Assembly (NCBI GenBank): GCA_004552515.1
Contig: SFOF01000097.1
Span: 1-8,746 of the forward strand
Length of the DNA: 8,746 nt
DNA from: Clostridiales bacterium
GTDB taxonomy: Bacteria; Bacillota; Clostridia; Christensenellales; Aristaeellaceae
Direction of reading: 5' to 3'
Positions 5,712-8,746 of the stretch are shown one piece after another (position 1 is the first letter of the stretch; every line of letters starts with the position of its first letter). The notes beneath the pieces are model-generated. The model was not told the DNA's origin, made no database searches, and saw nothing but the letters and a program-made list of their open reading frames with translations. The translations under genes and the position numbers were made by a program.

Positions 5712-6647
5712 TTGAAAAGCAGGAACGCCGCTCTCACGCGCGGGGGCGCGAGCGGCCGGAGCCTGAAAAGGCGCCTGGCGGACAACTGGCAGCTGTATCT
5801 TCTTCTGATCGTGCCGGTGGTCATCACGTTCATCTACAAGTACATTCCGATGTATGGCATCCAGATTGCCTTCCGCAACTACAAGCCCAGTCGCGGCATC
5901 ACGGGCAGCGAATGGGTGGGGCTTTACTGGTTCGAGCGCTTCTTCACGTCGCCCAACTGCGCGCGCATGATCAAGAACACGATCCTTCTGAGTCTGTACA
6001 GCCTTTTGTGGAGCTTCCCGGTGCCAATCATCCTGGCGCTGGCGCTCAACCAGCTGCGCTTCCCGGGCCTCAAGCGCACGGTGCAGACGGTGCTCTACGC
6101 GCCGCACTTCATCTCCACGATGATCATCTGCGGCATGATCCGCATCTTTCTCAGTCCCTCGGGCGGCCTGGTCAATCTGCTGCTGGGCACCAACGTCGAT
6201 TATCTGTCGCAGAGCAGTCTCTTCCGCACGATCTACATTTCCACGGGCATCTGGCAGGAATCCGGCTGGGGCGCGATCATCTATATGGCCACGCTTTCCT
6301 CGGTGGATCCGGCGCTGTACGAGGCCGCCAAGGTGGACGGCGCGTCGATGTTCCAGCGCATCCTGCACATCGACATTCCGGAGCTGATGCCCATGGCGAT
6401 CCTTCAGCTGATCCTGAGCGCCAGCAACCTCATGAACGTCGGCTTTGAAAAGGTGTTTCTGCTCCAGACCGACCTCAACAAGGCCGCCAGCGACATCATC
6501 GCCGTCTACGTCTACGATCAGGGCATCCTGAACGCCAAGTACAGCTATTCCACCGCTGTGGGTCTGTTCAACACGGTGGTCAACATCATCCTGCTTATCA
6601 TCGTCAACCGCATCGCCAAGAAGGCGGCAGACGTCAGCTTTGTGTAA
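5712..6647 (+). CDS. Sugar ABC transporter permease, LplB type (COG4209-like)
   Basis: A 311-residue integral membrane permease, one of two that form the channel of a binding-protein-dependent oligosaccharide importer. WQLYLLLIVPVVITFIYKYIPMYGIQIAFRNYKP (26-59, split by a turn) is the characteristic first span and loop of the LplB group. Further spans lie near 87-113, 125-147, 172-195, 225-245 and 282-300. The EAA loop that docks the ATPase is E204-A-A-K-V-D-G210 followed by ASMFQRILHIDIPEL. The start is TTG 5712, with GGGGAGGGG ending six bases upstream; no ATG fits before the first span. It is the first gene of the operon, driven by the promoter at 5591 and probably repressed through the operators at 5634 and 5656. 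Codon use matches the left part of the window (Thr ACG in 12 of 15) and not the next gene. No ATPase gene is present; this class often borrows a shared MsmK-type ATPase. Confidence 0.93.
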   Translation: MKSRNAALTRGGASGRSLKRRLADNWQLYLLLIVPVVITFIYKYIPMYGIQIAFRNYKPSRGITGSEWVGLYWFERFFTSPNCARMIKNTILLSLYSLLWSFPVPIILALALNQLRFPGLKRTVQTVLYAPHFISTMIICGMIRIFLSPSGGLVNLLLGTNVDYLSQSSLFRTIYISTGIWQESGWGAIIYMATLSSVDPALYEAAKVDGASMFQRILHIDIPELMPMAILQLILSASNLMNVGFEKVFLLQTDLNKAASDIIAVYVYDQGILNAKYSYSTAVGLFNTVVNIILLIIVNRIAKKAADVSFV

Positions 6648-6662
6648 AGGGGGCGAACCGTT

Positions 6663-7577
6663 ATGGCAAAAAACATTGCAGCATCCCGTCAAAAGAAGCC
6701 CGGCGGTCTGTCCGATAAGGTCAGCGACATCGTTCTGGTAGTCATCTGCGCCGCCGTCATGCTCATTGTGGCTTACCCGCTGTACTACGTTCTGGTGGCA
6801 TCCTTCTCGGATCCCTACGACGTGTACGCCGGCAAGACCTTCCTGCTGCCCAGCCAGTTCACCCTGAAGGGCTATCAGGCGGTGTTTGCAGACAGTGCGC
6901 TGTTCTCCGGTTTTATGAACAGCATCAAGTATACCGTCATCGGCACCATCTACTCGGTGGTCATGATCTATCTTGTGGCTTACCCGCTGAGCGTGAAGGA
7001 TCTGCCCGGGCGCAAGTACATCAGCCTGTTCTTCGTCATCACCATGTATTTCGGCGGCGGTCTGGTGCCTACTTACCTCATCGTCAAGCAGACCGGTCTG
7101 CTGGGCAGTATGTGGGCGCTGTTCCTGCCCGGCGTGGTGGCTGTGGGCAACGTGATCATCGTCCGCAACTTCTTCGAGAACAATATTCCCCGGGAGCTGC
7201 TGGAGGCCGCCGAGATCGACGGTGCCTCCAAGTGGACCGTCTTTGTAAAGATGGTCATCCCCCTGAGCCGTTCCATCATGGCAGTTATGGTGGTGTACAG
7301 CATGGTGGCCTACTGGAACGACTGGTTCACCGCTCTGATCTACCTGAGAGCTGATCAGGCTCCGCTGCCGCTGGTGCTGCGCAATATCCTGATCAAGAGC
7401 TCCACCAGTGCCAGCCAATCCTCCATGGTAGCGGGCGGCTTTGCGGAGCTGAATAAACTGACCGAAATGATCAAGTTTGCTTCCATCATCGTGGCAGCTG
7501 CCCCCATGCTGATCGTTTACCCCTTTGTACAGAAGTATTTTGAAAAAGGCTTCATGGCAGGTGCGGTCAAGGGCTAA
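6663..7577 (+). CDS. Sugar ABC transporter permease, LplC/YtcP type (COG0395-like)
   Basis: A 304-residue permease, partner of the LplB-type protein. SDIVLVVICAAVMLIVAYPL (21-40) is the first span, followed by YYVLVASFSDP, typical of this group. SLFFVITMYFGGGLVPTYLI (121-140) is a hallmark stretch. The EAA loop is E181-A-A-E-I-D-G187 followed by ASKWTVFVKMVIPL. The C terminus KYFEKGFMAGAVKG is nearly family-invariant. Six membrane spans are expected. ATG 6663 lies 15 bases after the previous stop, with AAGGGGG about ten bases upstream, so it is cotranscribed with the LplB-type gene. Codon use differs sharply from that gene: no ACG among 11 threonines against 12 of 15, and GCA plus GCT for 16 of 31 alanines against 3 of 25. 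The gene may therefore have another origin. The protein itself looks intact. Confidence 0.93.
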   Translation: MAKNIAASRQKKPGGLSDKVSDIVLVVICAAVMLIVAYPLYYVLVASFSDPYDVYAGKTFLLPSQFTLKGYQAVFADSALFSGFMNSIKYTVIGTIYSVVMIYLVAYPLSVKDLPGRKYISLFFVITMYFGGGLVPTYLIVKQTGLLGSMWALFLPGVVAVGNVIIVRNFFENNIPRELLEAAEIDGASKWTVFVKMVIPLSRSIMAVMVVYSMVAYWNDWFTALIYLRADQAPLPLVLRNILIKSSTSASQSSMVAGGFAELNKLTEMIKFASIIVAAAPMLIVYPFVQKYFEKGFMAGAVKG

Positions 7578-7619
7578 AATTGCGACCGCCGCAGGCGGCG
7601 GAAACAGAGAGCAATTTTT
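7576..7619 (+). terminator. Nested hairpin after the second permease gene
   Basis: Outer arms AAAATTGC (7576-7583) and GCAATTTT (7611-7618) pair perfectly, starting inside the permease stop codon. Within them CCGCCG-CAGG-CGGCGG (7586-7601) forms a tight GC hairpin, and the outer right arm ends in a run of five T. It could be a partial terminator or an mRNA-stabilising structure setting different levels of permease and binding protein, as is common in such operons. Confidence 0.5.
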
Positions 7620-7700
7620 GGCGCAGCGGTCTGCAAGACGCGAGTGCCGCCCAAGGCACGAAGCGGATGCAGGGCACCGCAAGAGGTTTTAAACGACCGC
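7583..7700. repeat. Structured intergenic element, probable dispersed repeat
   Basis: Besides the nested hairpin at 7576-7619, this 118-base stretch holds a second compound fold. GCGGT-CTGCA (7626-7635) pairs with TGCAG-GGC-ACCGC (7668-7680), leaving a 3-base bulge. Inside is the hairpin GTGCC-GCCCAA-GGCAC (7644-7659). The heptamer CGACCGC occurs at both ends (7583-7589 and 7694-7700). Nothing coding is evident. From memory it resembles palindromic intergenic repeats of Faecalibacterium genomes; I cannot verify this or count copies from one window. Confidence 0.45.
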
Positions 7701-7758
7701 AGCCCATTCCAGAAAACGAAAAGAACCTGATATAACATTACAGAAAAGGAGAACAACC

Positions 7759-8746
7759 ATGAAAAAGATGATCTCTGGCCGCAATTTCCTGAAGGTTTGT
7801 GCCGTTGCCGGTTCTGGCACCCGATCCTTCCAACACCGACCAGACCAGCTTTGACATCGTGGGCGGTCAGTCCGCCCTGAGCCCCGGCTACAACGACAAC
7901 GAGGTGCTGAAGAAGCTGGCAGATAACGTGGGCATCAAACTCAATTACGAGACCATGAGCGACTCCCTCAGCGAGCAGGTGAACATCCGTATTGCAGGCG
8001 ACCAGCTGCCGGACGCCTTTATGGGTGTAGGCTTCTCCAACTACGATATCTCCAACTACGGTGCAGACGGCACGTTCCTGGACCTGACCCCCTATATCAA
8101 CGCCGAGATCATGCCCAACCTGACCAAGATCCTGGACGAGCACCCCAACATCCGTGCAGCTATCACCATGAGCGACGGCTGCATCTACGGTCTGCCCGCT
8201 GCCGAGCAGATGGGCACTGCCGGTATCGGTGACGACGCGGATTACAGCATCTTCACCATTCCACAGTTCTCCATGATCAACAAGCGCTGGCTGGACGAGC
8301 TGGGGCTGGAAGTGCCCACCACGCTGGACGAGCTGCACACCGCCCTGAAGGCCTTCAAGGACAACGATATGTCTGCCAAGGTCTACGGCAACGCTCCCGG
8401 CAGCACCATCCCCATGTCCACCGGCTTTGACGAGTGGTGCTGGGGTCAGAACATCTTCTACGCAGGCTTCGGCTTCACCAACTGGCCTAACGATGTGTGC
8501 AACGATCTGGTGCTGCAGAAGGACGGCAAGTGCCGCTTTGTCTGTGCCGAGGACAACTACCGCAAGGCGGTCACCTACTTCCACGACTGGTACGCCGAGG
8601 GTCTGATGGACGTGGAGATGTTCAGTCAGGATACCAACCAGCTGCTGGCTAAGGGCGCACAGGGCTATCTGGGCGTTTCCACCTGGTGGTACATCGAGGA
8701 ACTGATGGGCGATTACGCCAAGGACTATGTGTTCCTGCCCGTGCTG
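7759..8746 (+). pseudogene. Extracellular sugar-binding lipoprotein of the ABC transporter, signal region broken, 3' end outside the window
   Basis: ATG 7759 follows AAAAGGAG (7744-7751) with a seven-base spacer and encodes MKKMISGRNFLKVCAVAG, the start of a lipoprotein signal with a Tat-like SxRNFLK stretch. After about base 7812 this frame gives nonsense and stops at TGA 7852-7854. The binding protein proper reads in the next frame, from about 7823 (DPSNTDQTSFDIVGG) and open to 8746, about 308 codons. Family 1 solute-binding features include NVGIKLNYETMSDSLSEQVN, GDQLPDAFMGVGFSNYDI, FSMINKRWLDELGLEVPTTL and YFHDWYAEGLMDVEMFSQD. The hydrophobic core, the LxxC lipobox and the usual Gly/Ser linker are missing, so a segment not divisible by three seems to be deleted. 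The product as written cannot be exported. Gene order (permease, permease, binding protein) and codon use match the second permease. The full protein would be near 500 residues. An assembly error is the main alternative to a true pseudogene. Confidence 0.8.

Noticed and set aside
5532..7682. A 716-codon minus-strand open frame antisense to both permeases
   Set aside because: Its translation is rich in His, Asp, Gln and Val with no family-like sequence or ribosome site. It mirrors the GC-rich third positions of two clearly real permease genes.
7574..8584. A 336-codon minus-strand open frame antisense to the binding protein
   Set aside because: It is a shadow of the binding-protein frame. The plus-strand reading matches a known family in detail, and this one matches nothing.

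Overview
The window looks like a piece of a GC-rich Gram-positive (Bacillota, class Clostridia) genome, probably an anaerobic gut bacterium. Evidence for this is strong AGGAGG-type ribosome sites, frequent TTG starts, sigma-A-like promoters, a LplB/YtcP-type sugar ABC transporter and a LacI regulator. The order and genus cannot be fixed from the sequence. Positions 1 to about 6,650 share one codon style (ACG, GCG and CCG favoured). From the second permease gene onward the style changes abruptly (ACC, GCA, GCT and GGT favoured). The right end reminds me, from memory only, of Faecalibacterium-like DNA.

Layout. 1-594: 3' part of a flavodoxin/FMN-reductase family protein. 620-1753: a cytoplasmic class-C beta-lactamase-type serine hydrolase. 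1767-1801: a hairpin between converging genes. 1896-2027 (minus): an unreported-looking 43-residue single-span membrane peptide with a TTG start and a perfect Shine-Dalgarno sequence. 2098-2125: two abutting inverted repeats in the divergent promoter region. 2162-2404: a small XRE regulator, overlapping by one base a GNAT acetyltransferase gene (2404-2911) that is broken by an internal deletion and frameshift. 2925-2965 and 3236-3272: terminators flanking an empty stretch. 3300-4265 (minus): a fructokinase-like PfkB sugar kinase. 4336-5358 (minus): a LacI-family regulator. 5359-5711: the divergent control region, with two good promoters and three operator-like sites. 5712-6647 and 6663-7577: two ABC permeases. 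7576-7700: a structured, repeat-like intergenic element. 7759 to the end: the cognate solute-binding lipoprotein gene, whose signal-peptide region is deleted and frameshifted, running off the window.

How it works together. The LacI regulator probably represses both its own kinase operon and the divergent transporter through ATGAAACGTTTCAT-type operators. The module would import an oligosaccharide, and the kinase suggests a fructose-containing one. No glycoside hydrolase and no ATPase gene lie in the window. The XRE regulator probably controls its own operon, and perhaps the divergent membrane peptide, through the TACGC-N4-GCGTA repeats.

Main cautions. Two genes carry the same kind of lesion (missing segment plus frameshift), and there is a sharp codon-use break between two neighbouring operon genes. 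Either real recombination and decay, or a chimeric or error-containing assembly, could explain these.
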